Assembly: GCF_012275375.1 (NCBI RefSeq)
Contig: NZ_JAAZQJ010000015.1
Coordinates: 1 to 64,000, forward strand
Source of the DNA: Dyella sp. SG609
GTDB taxonomy: Bacteria; Pseudomonadota; Gammaproteobacteria; Xanthomonadales; Rhodanobacteraceae
Direction of reading: 5' to 3'
Length of the DNA stretch: 64,000 nucleotides
The translations under genes and the position numbers were made by a program. Shown here piece after piece: positions 16,621 to 25,730 of this stretch (its first letter is position 1; each line of letters begins with the position of its first letter). The notes under the pieces were generated by a model. The model worked only from the letters and a program-made list of their open reading frames with translations. It searched no databases and had not been told where the DNA came from.

Positions 16621-17460
16621 CTCGAGTTGCAGCTGCCGCTTGGACTTGATCCGCCCGTTGCGCGACAGGCGCACCCACTGCCGCAGCGCCAGCAGGCCGC
16701 CGATCGATTCGATCAGGGCCGCCGGCACCCACATGATCACGCCGCCCACCAGCTGACCCGTCAGCACGTTGAAGGTAAAGGCGCGGCCGCAGATCTCGAA
16801 GATCGGATAGAGATCGCTCTTGGAAAAAGTGACGATGGCGCCGGCGAGAATCTGCGGGCTCATGGTGATGGCCGGCGACAGCACGCGCACGCCGGGCGTC
16901 ATCCGCCCCGGCGGACGGGGACGGTGGTCCAGCACCAGCCACCAGTAGCTCAGCCCGCTGAGCATCATCGACCAGTTCATGAAGCGGTAGATGCGCCAGT
17001 CCAGCATCGCCAGCGTCTGCATCGCCGGGATCAGCCAGATCAGGATGAAGCCGACGAACAGCACCGTGGCCACCGCCGGATTGAGCAGCACGCCGGTCAC
17101 CGCGCGCCACGGCCAGGAACGCTCCAGCGGCCGCAGCGCACGCGCGCGCCACGCCAGCGGCAGGCCCGCGCGCAGCACCGTGCCCGGATACGAAGCCACC
17201 AGCAGCAGCGGCGCCAGGTGATGCAGCAGCACCTGCTGGATGCGATGCATGAAGAATTCGTGCTCGGCGTAGTAATCGAAGTACGTGTGCAGCGACACGT
17301 AGACGATGGCCATGCCGGTCCAGAACGAGAGCCTGCGGCTGAAGCTCACCGGCAGCCGGCGGCTGCCGCGCAGATACAGCGCGCAGATCGCCAGGAAGCT
17401 CAGCAGAAAGACCCAGGAGAACTCCCAGGGCACGATCCACTTGAGCAGGCTGGACATCAT
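16606..17460 (-). CDS. CtaG-like cytochrome c oxidase assembly membrane protein
   Basis: The 284-residue protein has about seven transmembrane helices. Motifs are of the Bacillus-type CtaG (caa3_CtaG) family: HTYFDYYAEHEFFMHRIQQVLLHHLAPLLLV with several conserved histidines, FNWSMM-like MNWSMMLSGL and LYPIFEICGR. Family members help assemble heme-copper oxidases and may bind copper. Its position facing SCO1 and PCu(A)C genes supports that role. It is not homologous to the Cox11 protein that is also called CtaG. The C-terminal RRLG and stop come from the adjoining repeat. Confidence 0.85.
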   Translation of the reverse strand: MMSSLLKWIVPWEFSWVFLLSFLAICALYLRGSRRLPVSFSRRLSFWTGMAIVYVSLHTYFDYYAEHEFFMHRIQQVLLHHLAPLLLVASYPGTVLRAGLPLAWRARALRPLERSWPWRAVTGVLLNPAVATVLFVGFILIWLIPAMQTLAMLDWRIYRFMNWSMMLSGLSYWWLVLDHRPRPPGRMTPGVRVLSPAITMSPQILAGAIVTFSKSDLYPIFEICGRAFTFNVLTGQLVGGVIMWVPAALIESIGGLLALRQWVRLSRNGRIKSKRQLQLERRLG

Positions 17461-17539
17461 CGCGGTTCGGATCCCGGCGCACGGCAGGCGCCAAGCATAG
17501 TCCCGCCCCTTGCCGGCGGGACTGCGGCAGATGCCCGCA

Positions 17540-19435
17540 TCATGCGCGGCGCCGGTTACGGCGCGAGCGCCGCCAGCCGTAGGCCAGGCCGAACAGCGTG
17601 ACCAGGGCCGGCACCAGCACGATATTGAGGAACTTCAGGCGCAGGCCCAGCGCGTCGATCTCGGCGTTGAGCTGGTGCTGCACGTCGCGCAGCTCCTTGT
17701 TGATCGCCAGCTGCCGCTGCAGGAACTGCTCGATCTCCGCGCGCTGCTCGGTGCCGGCGTTGTCGCCGCGCGCTGCCTTGGCCGGCTGCAGCTCGGACAG
17801 GCGGCTGCGGGTGACGGCCAGCTCGCGCTGCAGCTCCTGCTTCTTGGCCAGGAACTTCTGGTCCGCCGCCGCCTGCAGCGCCAGCACGCGGGTGAACGGG
17901 CGCTGCGAGCTGGTGCGGCCATGGATCGACAGCAGCTCGGAGGAGCCGCTGAGGTTGTCCGCCAGGTTGGTGACGAAGTCGCCGTTGTTGGCCAGTGCGC
18001 TCAGCTGCAGCGGCCCGAGCAGGCTCTGCGAGTACGACACCCACAGGCGGTCGGTGAGCAGGTCGGTATCGGCCACCAGGATCACTTCGGCATTGGCCTG
18101 CGCGATAAAGCCCGGCTGCTTGGCGCGCTCCGGGAAAGCCGAGGGGAAGCTGCCGCGCACGCGCCCGGCCACCACGTAGCGGGTGTTGTCGGCCTTGTAG
18201 CCGTCCAGCAGGGCATTGGGGTCGGTGGTGGCTTCGCGCACGCGCTGCGCCGGCACCACTTCGGCGTCGGTGGTGGTCTGCATCAGCGGCAGCAGGCGCG
18301 TCGTGGCCTTGGGCGAGAGATCCAGGTAACCCACGCTGGACAGATTGATGCGCTGCAGGCTCGCCGTGGTGACGTCGCCGTGGTTGAGCTCCTGGCCGGT
18401 GAGGCCGAGCATGGCCGGATGGTTGGCCGCGCTGTTGTCGGCCAGCTCGATGCGCAGCGCGCGCGAGCGGTCCAGCACCACTTTCTGCGGATCGAACTGC
18501 ACGCCCCAGGCCTCGAACAGGCGCTGCAGGTCGGAGTCGTGGTCGTCGATCACGCCGTTGCTGTCGACGAAGGGCGTGGTGTCCAGTTCCGAATATGGAT
18601 CGACGAAGGCCACCAGGTGGCCGCCGCGCAGCACGTACTGGTCGATCGCATACAGCGCGGCGTCGGACAGGTGCTTGGGATGGATCAGCAGCAGCACCTG
18701 GATGTCGTCGCCCACGCGATCGAGCTTGTTCGGGTCCAGCGACTTCACTTCGAACAGCTGGCCAAGCTGGCGGATCACCGTCCACGGTTCTTCGCCCAGC
18801 ACCGGATTGCCCTGCACCGGCAGGCTGCTGATCACGCCGATATGCGGCTTGGCCGGCTCGTTGAGCTCGTACAGCAGCTTGGCCACGTCGTATTCGAGAA
18901 AGGTCTCGCGGCCCGGATCGAACAGCGGGATGGCCAGGTTCTTGGCGCCGGGACGCGTCTCGGTGTCGGCCTCGCCGTCCTGCAGGCCCGCCAAGGTGGT
19001 GCCGACCAGGCCGAAGAACACGCGCTCGCCGTTGGTGCCGCCGCTCAGCGGACTGAGCCCGCTGCCTTCGGCGGCGGCTTCGTCGTCCGAATACGGCACC
19101 GGGTCCACCACCTGCAGGCGCAGGCGGCCGTGCGAGCGCGCCACCATTTCCTGCAGCAGCTCGCGCACGCGCTGCTCGTAGCTGCGCAGCTGCGGCAGGT
19201 CGCGGGTGGAGTGCTCGGAGAAATACAGCGTGAGCCGCAGCGGCGCGCGCAGCTTGTCCACGATGCGCACGGTGCCGGGCGTGAGGGTGTAGAGGCGGTC
19301 CGAGGTGAGGTCGAAGCGCGTGGCGCGCATCCAGCGGCTGCCGGCCACGGCCAGGGTCACCGACACGGCCACCAGCAGGATCAGCAGGCCGATCACGCGC
19401 ACGCGGCGGGAAAAAGTGGGACGCAGCAGGCTCAT
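17540..19435 (-). CDS. GldG-type ABC transporter auxiliary protein
   Basis: The 631-residue protein has one N-terminal helix (VIGLLILLVAVSVTLAVA), a large GldG-like ABC_transp_aux domain (RFDLTSDRLYTLTPGTVRI, LRLTLYFSEH, VRELLQEMVA), a coiled-coil stretch near 555-600 and a C-terminal helix (FLNIVLVPALVTLFGLAYG). This architecture belongs to the extracytoplasmic partner of GldA/GldF-type ABC exporters. Its ATG overlaps the permease stop by 4 bases. The substrate is unknown; gliding is only one of the functions linked to the family, and no other gld genes are seen. Confidence 0.88.
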   Translation of the reverse strand: MSLLRPTFSRRVRVIGLLILLVAVSVTLAVAGSRWMRATRFDLTSDRLYTLTPGTVRIVDKLRAPLRLTLYFSEHSTRDLPQLRSYEQRVRELLQEMVARSHGRLRLQVVDPVPYSDDEAAAEGSGLSPLSGGTNGERVFFGLVGTTLAGLQDGEADTETRPGAKNLAIPLFDPGRETFLEYDVAKLLYELNEPAKPHIGVISSLPVQGNPVLGEEPWTVIRQLGQLFEVKSLDPNKLDRVGDDIQVLLLIHPKHLSDAALYAIDQYVLRGGHLVAFVDPYSELDTTPFVDSNGVIDDHDSDLQRLFEAWGVQFDPQKVVLDRSRALRIELADNSAANHPAMLGLTGQELNHGDVTTASLQRINLSSVGYLDLSPKATTRLLPLMQTTTDAEVVPAQRVREATTDPNALLDGYKADNTRYVVAGRVRGSFPSAFPERAKQPGFIAQANAEVILVADTDLLTDRLWVSYSQSLLGPLQLSALANNGDFVTNLADNLSGSSELLSIHGRTSSQRPFTRVLALQAAADQKFLAKKQELQRELAVTRSRLSELQPAKAARGDNAGTEQRAEIEQFLQRQLAINKELRDVQHQLNAEIDALGLRLKFLNIVLVPALVTLFGLAYGWRRSRRNRRRA

Positions 19436-20166
19436 GGCGTGCGCTTCAGGTCGAGCACCAGCACGCCGGCGGTGAGCCAGGAGGCGATGCACAGCACGAA
19501 GTACAGCACGTCGCGCACGTCCAGCACGCCGCGCGCGATCGCCTCGAAGTGGCGCAGCAGGCTCAGGTGCGCCACGCCGTTGAGCAGGCGCCGCGGCACC
19601 GAGCCCTGCAGGAAATCCAGCACCTGCGGCTGGCCCGCGAGCAGCAGCAGGAAGCACACCACCATGGTGAGGATGAAGGCCACCACCTGGCTCTGCGTCA
19701 GCGCCGACAGGCAGGCGCCGATGGCCAGGAAGGAGCCGGCCATCAGCCAGCTGCCGAGATAGCCGGCGACGATCACGCCGTTGTCGGGCGACCCCAGGTA
19801 GTTCACCGTGATCCAGATCGGGAAGGTCAGCAGCAGGCCGATGCCCATGAAGAACCACGCGGCCAGGAACTTGCCCAGCATGGCCTGCGCCAGCGTCATC
19901 GGCAGGCTGAGCAGCAGCTCCAGCGTGCCGCCCTTGGCCTCTTCCGCCCACATGCGCATCGACACCGCCGGCGCCAGCAGCAGGTACAGCCACGGATGCA
20001 TCACGAAGAACGGCTGCAGGTCGGCCTGGCCGCGATCGTAGAAATCGCCGGCATAGAACGTGAGGATGCCGGCCAGCACCAGGAAGATCACCAGGAAGAC
20101 ATAAGCCACCGGCGTGACGAAGAAGCTGCGCAGTTCGCGGCGTGCGACCGCCATCACGGGACTCAT
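19432..20166 (-). CDS. ABC transporter permease (GldF type)
   Basis: This 244-residue protein has six predicted transmembrane helices of the ABC2 permease class. The N-terminal MSPVMAVARRELRSFFVTPVAYVF and the motif MRMWAEEAKGGTLELLLSLPM are typical of the GldF/NosY-like group. It is the middle gene of a three-gene operon, overlapping the ATPase stop upstream (ATGA at 20163-20166) and the GldG-type start downstream. These overlaps imply tight stoichiometric coupling of one complex. Confidence 0.9.
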   Translation of the reverse strand: MSPVMAVARRELRSFFVTPVAYVFLVIFLVLAGILTFYAGDFYDRGQADLQPFFVMHPWLYLLLAPAVSMRMWAEEAKGGTLELLLSLPMTLAQAMLGKFLAAWFFMGIGLLLTFPIWITVNYLGSPDNGVIVAGYLGSWLMAGSFLAIGACLSALTQSQVVAFILTMVVCFLLLLAGQPQVLDFLQGSVPRRLLNGVAHLSLLRHFEAIARGVLDVRDVLYFVLCIASWLTAGVLVLDLKRTP

Positions 20167-21116
20167 GCGCCGGCCTCGCGCACGGGCCCGGGCCTGGACT
20201 GGCCGGTGGTGATCTGGCGGAACACTTCGTCCAGGCGGCCGCGTTCGAGCTGGATTTCCGACACCTCCAGCCCCTGCTGGCGCAGCAGCGATTCCACCGG
20301 TTCCAGGATGCGTTCGCCCGGCCGCGGAAACACGGTGATGCGGCCGTCCAGCGGATCCACTTCGATCGAGGCCACCTGCGGCAGGCGCCCCAGCATCTCC
20401 TGCGACACGCCGCTGCCCGGCGCGCTGAAGGACACCGCGCCGTGATAGCGCGAGCGCGCTTCCAGTTCCGCCGGCGTGGCGTCGGCGAGCAGGCGGCCGT
20501 TGGCGATGATCACCACGCGGTTGCACAGCGCGTGGACTTCTTCCAGCAGGTGGGTGGAAATCAGGATGGTGCGCTCGCGCGCCATGGTGTCGATCAGCTG
20601 GCGCACGGCGTGCTTCTGGTTCGGGTCCAGACCGTCGGTGGGTTCGTCCAGCATCAGTACCGGCGGGTTGTGCACGATCGCCTGGGCCAGGCCGACGCGG
20701 CGGCGCAGGCCCTTGGACAAGGTCTCGATGCAGGTGTCGAGCACTTCCTCCAGTTGCAGATGGCCGACCACTTCCTCGAAGCGCCGGAAGCCCTGGTCGG
20801 CCGGGAGACCGCGCGAGCGCACGATGAAGGTGAGGAATTCGCGCACCGTCAGCTCGCCGTAGCTGGGCGCGCCTTCGGGCAGGTAGCCGAGCGCGCGCTT
20901 GGCCTTGAGCGATTCCTTGCGCACGTCGTGGCCACATACGCGCGCGGTGCCCGCGGTGGGCCGCAGGAAGCCGGCGATCATGCGCATCACGGTGGATTTG
21001 CCGGCGCCGTTGGGACCGAGCAGGCCCAGCACCTGTCCCGGTTCGGCGCGGAAGCTGAGCGCGTCGACCGCGGTGAGCGTGCCGTAGCGACGGGTGAGCT
21101 GTTCGGTTTCGATCAT
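20163..21116 (-). CDS. ABC transporter ATP-binding protein (GldA/NatA type)
   Basis: The 317-residue ATPase has Walker A GPNGAGKST (about 35-43), the signature LSKGLRRRVGLAQ, Walker B VLMLDEPTDGLDP and the switch histidine in STHLLEEV. The C-terminal 90 residues form an accessory domain ending QITTGQSRPGP. The serine-glycine pair of the canonical LSGGQ is replaced by LSKG, as is usual in GldA/NatA homologues. It is the first gene of the exporter operon. The open frame continues upstream to 21239, but the start MIETEQLTRRYG matches the family. Confidence 0.92.
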   Translation of the reverse strand: MIETEQLTRRYGTLTAVDALSFRAEPGQVLGLLGPNGAGKSTVMRMIAGFLRPTAGTARVCGHDVRKESLKAKRALGYLPEGAPSYGELTVREFLTFIVRSRGLPADQGFRRFEEVVGHLQLEEVLDTCIETLSKGLRRRVGLAQAIVHNPPVLMLDEPTDGLDPNQKHAVRQLIDTMARERTILISTHLLEEVHALCNRVVIIANGRLLADATPAELEARSRYHGAVSFSAPGSGVSQEMLGRLPQVASIEVDPLDGRITVFPRPGERILEPVESLLRQQGLEVSEIQLERGRLDEVFRQITTGQSRPGPVREAGA

Positions 21117-21240
21117 GTCCGGAGCGGAAGGAAAAACGGCGGAATGGTCGTGGGCCCGAGCGGCGCAGCGACGAAGCAATGTACCCCATCGAAGCGGAAA
21201 AGTTCGCGCCGCCGCGCCTGCGCAAAAAACCTCGCGCAAA

Positions 21241-21271
21241 GAAAAAGGCCCTTCGCGAACGAAGGGCCTTT
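21241..21271 (-). terminator. Rho-independent terminator of the SRPBCC gene
   Basis: An 11-bp perfect stem (AAAGGCCCTTC with GAAGGGCCTTT) closes a 6-base loop. Read on the minus strand it continues into TTTTTC. It lies 24 bp past the SRPBCC gene stop and 125 bp upstream of the ABC operon. Confidence 0.88.
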
Positions 21272-21294
21272 CCGATCTTGCGCAGCGCTGAGGC

Positions 21295-22641
21295 TTACTG
21301 CTGGCCGGCGCTGGCGGCCGAGGCCGGAGCGGCAGCGGTGCCCGACGAGGCCGGAGCCTCCGAGGCGCCCGCGTCCAGCGACGGCGGCTGCAGGTTGGCT
21401 TCCTGCTCCGGGGTCTTCTCCGGGGCGTCGCCGGTCAGCGGCAGGTAGATGGCGAACTGCGCGTAGCTGGTGACCTGGTCGCCCTGCTTCACTTCCGGCT
21501 TGACCAGGATGTCGTACGGGCGGTTGACCACCTCGTCGAACTTGTAGCCGTGGGTCTGCGAGTAGGCCTTCAGCATGTCGCGGGTCTGCGGCACGCCGGC
21601 GGCGGTACCGTTCCAGATGCCCTTGAGCGCCGGGCCGCCGAAGGCGAGCACGCCGCGCACGTCGTTGTCGACGATCAGGCGGCCGAAGCGGTCGGTGTTG
21701 CCGGGGGTGTTGTCGCTGGCCGGCGCGGCAGCGGTGCCGCTGCTGGCGGGAGCGGTGAGGTCCGGCGCCTTGGCGGCGGCCAGCTCGTGGCTCTGGCCAT
21801 TGACCGTCAGGCTGGTGGCGCTGATCGGCAGGCCCACGTCGAAGGTGTAGGTCTGGTCGCCGTAGTTGGTGGTGAAGATGACGCGCGGACCGGTCACGGT
21901 CACGCCCAGCTTCTTGGCGGCGGCCTGCAGCTGGGCCTCGGCCTTGTCGGTCGCTTCGTTCAGCGCCTCGAGGCCGCCCTTGCGCTCGATCGAGCTGGAC
22001 ACCAGCAGCATCGGCGTGGGCTGGGTCTGCTCGATGTAGGGGACCAGCTTGCCGTAGTCGATGTTCTGCACCGAGGCCAGCACGTTCTGCAGGTCGTTCA
22101 GGCTGAACTGGATGAAGGCATCCGGGTCGCCGTGGATGTACAGGTTCGAGTAGCGGTCGATCAGGTTGAAGCCGTAGGCCACGTCATACGACCAGGTGAT
22201 CTTGGTCAGCTGGCCGCGGCTGCCCTGGCGATCCAGGTCCAGCGTGAAGTGCTTGTCCTGGCCGCGCCAGTCGTTGTCCAGGTTCCAGACGATCTTGGCG
22301 GACTTGGCGGTCGAGTCGATCTTGTCGAACGACGGCTCGGCGGTGGCAACGGTCAGCTTGCCCTTGCCCACCTTGTCGTCGTTGCTGCTCCAGCTCAGCT
22401 CCGCGCCCGGGCCATAGGCCTTGCCGGAGAAGGTGAACTGGGTATTGCGGTCGTATTTGCGCTGCACCGTGAAATCGGGGTAGCGGCGGAAATTGGCGAG
22501 CACGTCGTACACCTGACGCATGTCCTTGCCGACCACCAGCGACCTCTCCACATGGCCACTGCCAGGCATGATCACGCCCACCACGACGCCGACCACGACG
22601 ACGATGACTAGGGCAACAATGAATTCAAGAACACGCATCAT
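21295..22641 (-). CDS. SRPBCC/polyketide-cyclase-like protein with membrane anchor
   Basis: The 448-residue protein starts MMRVLEFIVALVIVVVVGVV, a single N-terminal transmembrane segment. It is followed by a START/SRPBCC-type domain (VERSLVVGKDMRQVYDVLANFRRYPDF, about 30-190), a helical region and a second alpha/beta domain (about 215-420). The C-terminus is an Ala/Pro/Ser-rich tail with repeated ASSGTAAAPAS. The N-terminal pattern resembles polyketide cyclase/dehydrase-type lipid-binding folds; ligand and role are unknown. A ribosome site GGAG lies upstream of the first ATG. It is followed by a strong terminator. Confidence 0.8.
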   Translation of the reverse strand: MMRVLEFIVALVIVVVVGVVVGVIMPGSGHVERSLVVGKDMRQVYDVLANFRRYPDFTVQRKYDRNTQFTFSGKAYGPGAELSWSSNDDKVGKGKLTVATAEPSFDKIDSTAKSAKIVWNLDNDWRGQDKHFTLDLDRQGSRGQLTKITWSYDVAYGFNLIDRYSNLYIHGDPDAFIQFSLNDLQNVLASVQNIDYGKLVPYIEQTQPTPMLLVSSSIERKGGLEALNEATDKAEAQLQAAAKKLGVTVTGPRVIFTTNYGDQTYTFDVGLPISATSLTVNGQSHELAAAKAPDLTAPASSGTAAAPASDNTPGNTDRFGRLIVDNDVRGVLAFGGPALKGIWNGTAAGVPQTRDMLKAYSQTHGYKFDEVVNRPYDILVKPEVKQGDQVTSYAQFAIYLPLTGDAPEKTPEQEANLQPPSLDAGASEAPASSGTAAAPASAASAGQQ

Positions 22642-22866
22642 TCCAGGGCTCTCCGAACATCTCTCTTGGCGGCACGAGTGCGTCGCCGGAGACCGGTCCG
22701 GCACGGATGCGCTTCCTTATGAAAAGCCCGAAGGAATCGCATTCGTGACAGGGGTCGGCCAGCGCCGAAGCCACCGATGGTACCGGTTCATGGCCTGGAA
22801 CGCTATCCGCCCCGGAGGGCGCCCCGAAAGGCCCCGGAACAGGCCTTCCGGAGCCTGCGCGGGGCC

Positions 22867-23508
22867 TTAGACGATGCCCAGTTCCAGCGCCTTGAGCACG
22901 GCGCGGGTACGGTCGCGCACGCCGAGCTTGGAGAGGATGTTGGACACGTGGTTCTTCACCGTGCCCTCCGCCACTTTCAGGGAGTTGGCGATCTCCTTGT
23001 TGCTGTAGCCGCCGGACAGCAGGCGCAGGATTTCGGTCTCGCGCTCGGTCAGCGGATCCGGCTGCTCGAGGCTGGTGAACTGGTTCTGCATGCGGCCGAC
23101 GCCGGCCAGCAGGCGCTGGGTGACCATCGGCGCCACCAGCGAGCCGCCGGCGGCGACGGTGCGCACCGCTTCCACCAGCTGCTCGAGCGACACATCTTTA
23201 AGCAGATACCCGCGGGCGCCGGCCTTCAGGCCCTGCAGCACCAGCTGGTCGTCGTCGAAGGTGGTGAGGATGATGGTCGGCGGCAGTTCGTTGCGGGCGG
23301 ACAGCGCCTGCAGCACTTCCAGGCCGCTCATGTTCGGCATGCGCAGGTCCAGCAGCACCACGTCGGGCTTGATGCGGGGGATGTCCTGCACGGCCTGGGC
23401 GCCGTCGGCGCATTCGGCCACGACGCGGATGTCCTCAGCCAGATCCAGCAGCGAGCGAACGCCCTGGCGCACCAGGTTCTGGTCGTCGACAAGACACACG
23501 GAAATCAT
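22867..23508 (-). CDS. NarL/LuxR-family response regulator
   Basis: This 213-residue regulator has a receiver domain with acidic pocket DD (8-9), phosphoacceptor Asp54 (VVLLDLRMP), Thr83 and Lys104 (YLLKDVS). A LuxR-type helix-turn-helix follows (LTERETEILRLLSGGYSNKEIA..., about 150-205). It would be phosphorylated by the kinase encoded just upstream (stop at 23630, 121 bp away) and act as a transcription factor. The start MISVCLVDDQ was chosen over an upstream frame lacking a receiver strand. Targets are unknown. Confidence 0.94.
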   Translation of the reverse strand: MISVCLVDDQNLVRQGVRSLLDLAEDIRVVAECADGAQAVQDIPRIKPDVVLLDLRMPNMSGLEVLQALSARNELPPTIILTTFDDDQLVLQGLKAGARGYLLKDVSLEQLVEAVRTVAAGGSLVAPMVTQRLLAGVGRMQNQFTSLEQPDPLTERETEILRLLSGGYSNKEIANSLKVAEGTVKNHVSNILSKLGVRDRTRAVLKALELGIV

Positions 23509-23629
23509 CGCGGTTCCTCGGAGCGATTGCGTTCCCCGGCGCCATCGCCGGGGACGACGGGATAGACAGCGGCGCGGCCTTCCAGGCCGGCCGCCCATTC
23601 TGGCATGGCTGAAGGCAGGCGGTGCGGAC

Positions 23630-24865
23630 TCACGACACGCTCAGGGCGGGCGGCTCGAAGCGGGTCGGCGCATGCGCCAGGGCCGATTCCTCGCCCAGCG
23701 GCAGGCTGACGTTGAGGGCGAAGCCCTGGCCGGCGGCGGTGTCCACCTGGACCGTGCCGCCGAATTCCGCCAGCCGCTCGCGCATGCCCGACAGGCCGTT
23801 GCCGGGGCGGAACTGGTCGGCGCCGCGGCCGTCGTCGCGCGCACGCAGCTGCAGCACGCCGGCTTCGTCGTAGCAGAAGTCCAGCCACAGGTTGCGCGCG
23901 CCGGCATGGCGGGCGGTATTGGTGATGATTTCCTGCGCCACGCGCAGCAGCACCTGGGCGCGGCGCGGGTCTTCCACGCTGAAGCGCGGCGGCGTCTCCA
24001 CGTGCACGTTCAGGCCCGGCACGCCTTCGACCAGGCTGCGCAGCGCCTGGGTCAGGTCGATGGCGTCGTCCTGGCGCAGCTCGCTGACCACCTCGCGCAC
24101 GTCGCTCAGCAGGTGCTTGGCGGTGGCCTGGGCCTTGAGCACGTGCTCGGCCGCGGCGGGGTTGCTCAGGTGGCTGGCCACTTCCAGGTTCAAAGTGAGG
24201 GCCGTGAGGTGATGGCCGACCAGGTCGTGCAGGTCGCGCGCGATGCGCATGCGCTCGGCGATGCGGGTGGATTCGGCCAGCAGGGCGCGGGTGGCGCGCA
24301 GCTCGGAATTGAGCCGGCGCTGCATCTCGCGCTCCTCGGCCTGCTGGCTGGCGATGACCGAGGCGACGAAGCCCACCGCCGAGAAACCCGTATAGATGCA
24401 GGCCTGCAGCAGGGCCAGGGTCACGCTGTAGTTGAATTCCGGGAAGGTCGAGAACAGCACGGCCAGGCCCAGGCACTGCAGCAGGATCCACGCCACGCTG
24501 AGCCAGAACGGCAGCAGCCACGGCAGGATCACCGAGGACACCACCATCAGGATCGCCGACAGGCCGCTGTGGCTGTACCAGCCCACGGCCAGGGCCGAGG
24601 CGGTGATCAGGGTCAGGCCGACCAGGCGCGCCCCCAGGTTGCGGCGCGAGCCCAGGTTGCTGGTCAGCAGCAGGTACAGCACGCCGAACAGCAGATAGAA
24701 GAGCGACCACAGCAGCAGGGCGAAATTGGGCTGGTGCAGCCGGTCCATGCGCTCGACCGCCCACTGGATGATCAGCGGCGTGCCGGAGCAGACATAGGCG
24801 AACAGGCCGGTCAGGCGCAGCAGCCGGATATGGTTGAAGTTGGACCATCGCATGCGAAGCATCAT
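23630..24865 (-). CDS. DesK-type sensor histidine kinase
   Basis: The 411-residue protein has five or six transmembrane helices (about 15-175), a short coiled-coil linker, then the HisKA_3 motif MRIARDLHDLVGHHL with phospho-His213. The ATPase domain shows the N box (AQEIITNTARHAGA) and G box (DDGRGA, GNGLSGMRERL). The membrane-embedded sensor with no periplasmic domain is like DesK, which senses membrane fluidity, so a membrane signal is plausible but unproven. Starts at 24865, 24862 and 24853 are all possible; none has a strong ribosome site. Confidence 0.9.
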   Translation of the reverse strand: MMLRMRWSNFNHIRLLRLTGLFAYVCSGTPLIIQWAVERMDRLHQPNFALLLWSLFYLLFGVLYLLLTSNLGSRRNLGARLVGLTLITASALAVGWYSHSGLSAILMVVSSVILPWLLPFWLSVAWILLQCLGLAVLFSTFPEFNYSVTLALLQACIYTGFSAVGFVASVIASQQAEEREMQRRLNSELRATRALLAESTRIAERMRIARDLHDLVGHHLTALTLNLEVASHLSNPAAAEHVLKAQATAKHLLSDVREVVSELRQDDAIDLTQALRSLVEGVPGLNVHVETPPRFSVEDPRRAQVLLRVAQEIITNTARHAGARNLWLDFCYDEAGVLQLRARDDGRGADQFRPGNGLSGMRERLAEFGGTVQVDTAAGQGFALNVSLPLGEESALAHAPTRFEPPALSVS

Positions 24866-24912
24866 AGGCCGGAGGTCCGGTGGTGCAATGCGCGAGAAGT
24901 CACTGGCCCATC

Positions 24913-24946
24913 CCTGCCAGAAGCCATGGCCTGCCAGAAGCCATGG
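24913..24946. repeat. 17-bp tandem duplication
   Basis: The 17-mer CCTGCCAGAAGCCATGG occurs twice in direct tandem in the divergent spacer between the histidine kinase and the GNAT-min operon. It contains the palindrome GCCATGGC. It may be a simple slippage duplication or part of a regulatory region. Confidence 0.7.
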
Positions 24947-25112
24947 CAGGCAGGCCCGCGGCCACCGCACTGTGCGCTTTACAAAGGTTTTACATGGTGC
25001 GCCGTGATATGTGCGCCCCCTGCCCCCGTGCCATAATGCGCCCCGATACGTGGGGCCGTCAGCCGGTCTGTCCCGAGCAATCTCTTTGGCAACATCTATT
25101 GCGGAGCAACGA

Positions 25113-25730
25113 ATGGCCCTTGCCATCCGCGACGTGCGCGAGCACGACCTGGATGCCGTGCTGGCGCTCAACAACGCCGCCGGGCGCACCATCCTCGCCC
25201 TGGACGCCGGGCACCTGCGTTACTTCTACGACCACGCCGATTATTTCCGCGTGGCCGAAATCGACGGCCACATCGCCGGTTTCCTGATCGCCCTGCGCGA
25301 GGGCGGCGGGTACGACAGCACCAATTACCTGTGGTTCGGCGAGCGCTACGCGCAGTTCGTCTATATCGACCGCATCGTCATCGCCAATGCCTACCGCCGC
25401 CACGGCCTGGGCCGCATCTTCTATTGCGACGTCACCAGCTACGCCGAGGTGCGCGCGCCGCTGCTCACCTGCGAGGTGTTCCTGGAGCCGCGCGACGACA
25501 AGGTGCTGCTGTTCCACGGCACCTACGGCTTCCAGGAAGTCGGCCAGCAGCGCATGGGCGAGGAAGGTCCGCAGGTCAGCCTGCTGGCCAAGGAACTGCC
25601 CAGCTACCCCTATGTGCGCGAGACCTACCTGGAGCGCGGCGGCCTGCCCGACGTGAGCTGGCTGGCCGAGCGTCCCCGCCCCACCCATAACAATGACAAG
25701 CGCCGCCTCGCTGGAGAGCGGCGCCCGTGA
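25113..25730 (+). CDS. GNAT family N-acetyltransferase
   Basis: This 205-residue protein is a single GNAT domain: ALAIRDVREHDLDAVLALNN, the beta4 strand YAQFVYIDRIVIANAYRRHGLG containing the acetyl-CoA-binding R/Q-x-x-G-x-G/A-like loop (RRHGLG), and FHGTYGFQEVGQQRM at the end. Substrate unknown. It uses the ATG after GCGGAG. The stop overlaps the minC GTG start by 3 bases (GTGA), so it is cotranslated with the cell division inhibitor. This linkage recurs in related bacteria as far as I recall. Confidence 0.85.
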   Translation: MALAIRDVREHDLDAVLALNNAAGRTILALDAGHLRYFYDHADYFRVAEIDGHIAGFLIALREGGGYDSTNYLWFGERYAQFVYIDRIVIANAYRRHGLGRIFYCDVTSYAEVRAPLLTCEVFLEPRDDKVLLFHGTYGFQEVGQQRMGEEGPQVSLLAKELPSYPYVRETYLERGGLPDVSWLAERPRPTHNNDKRRLAGERRP

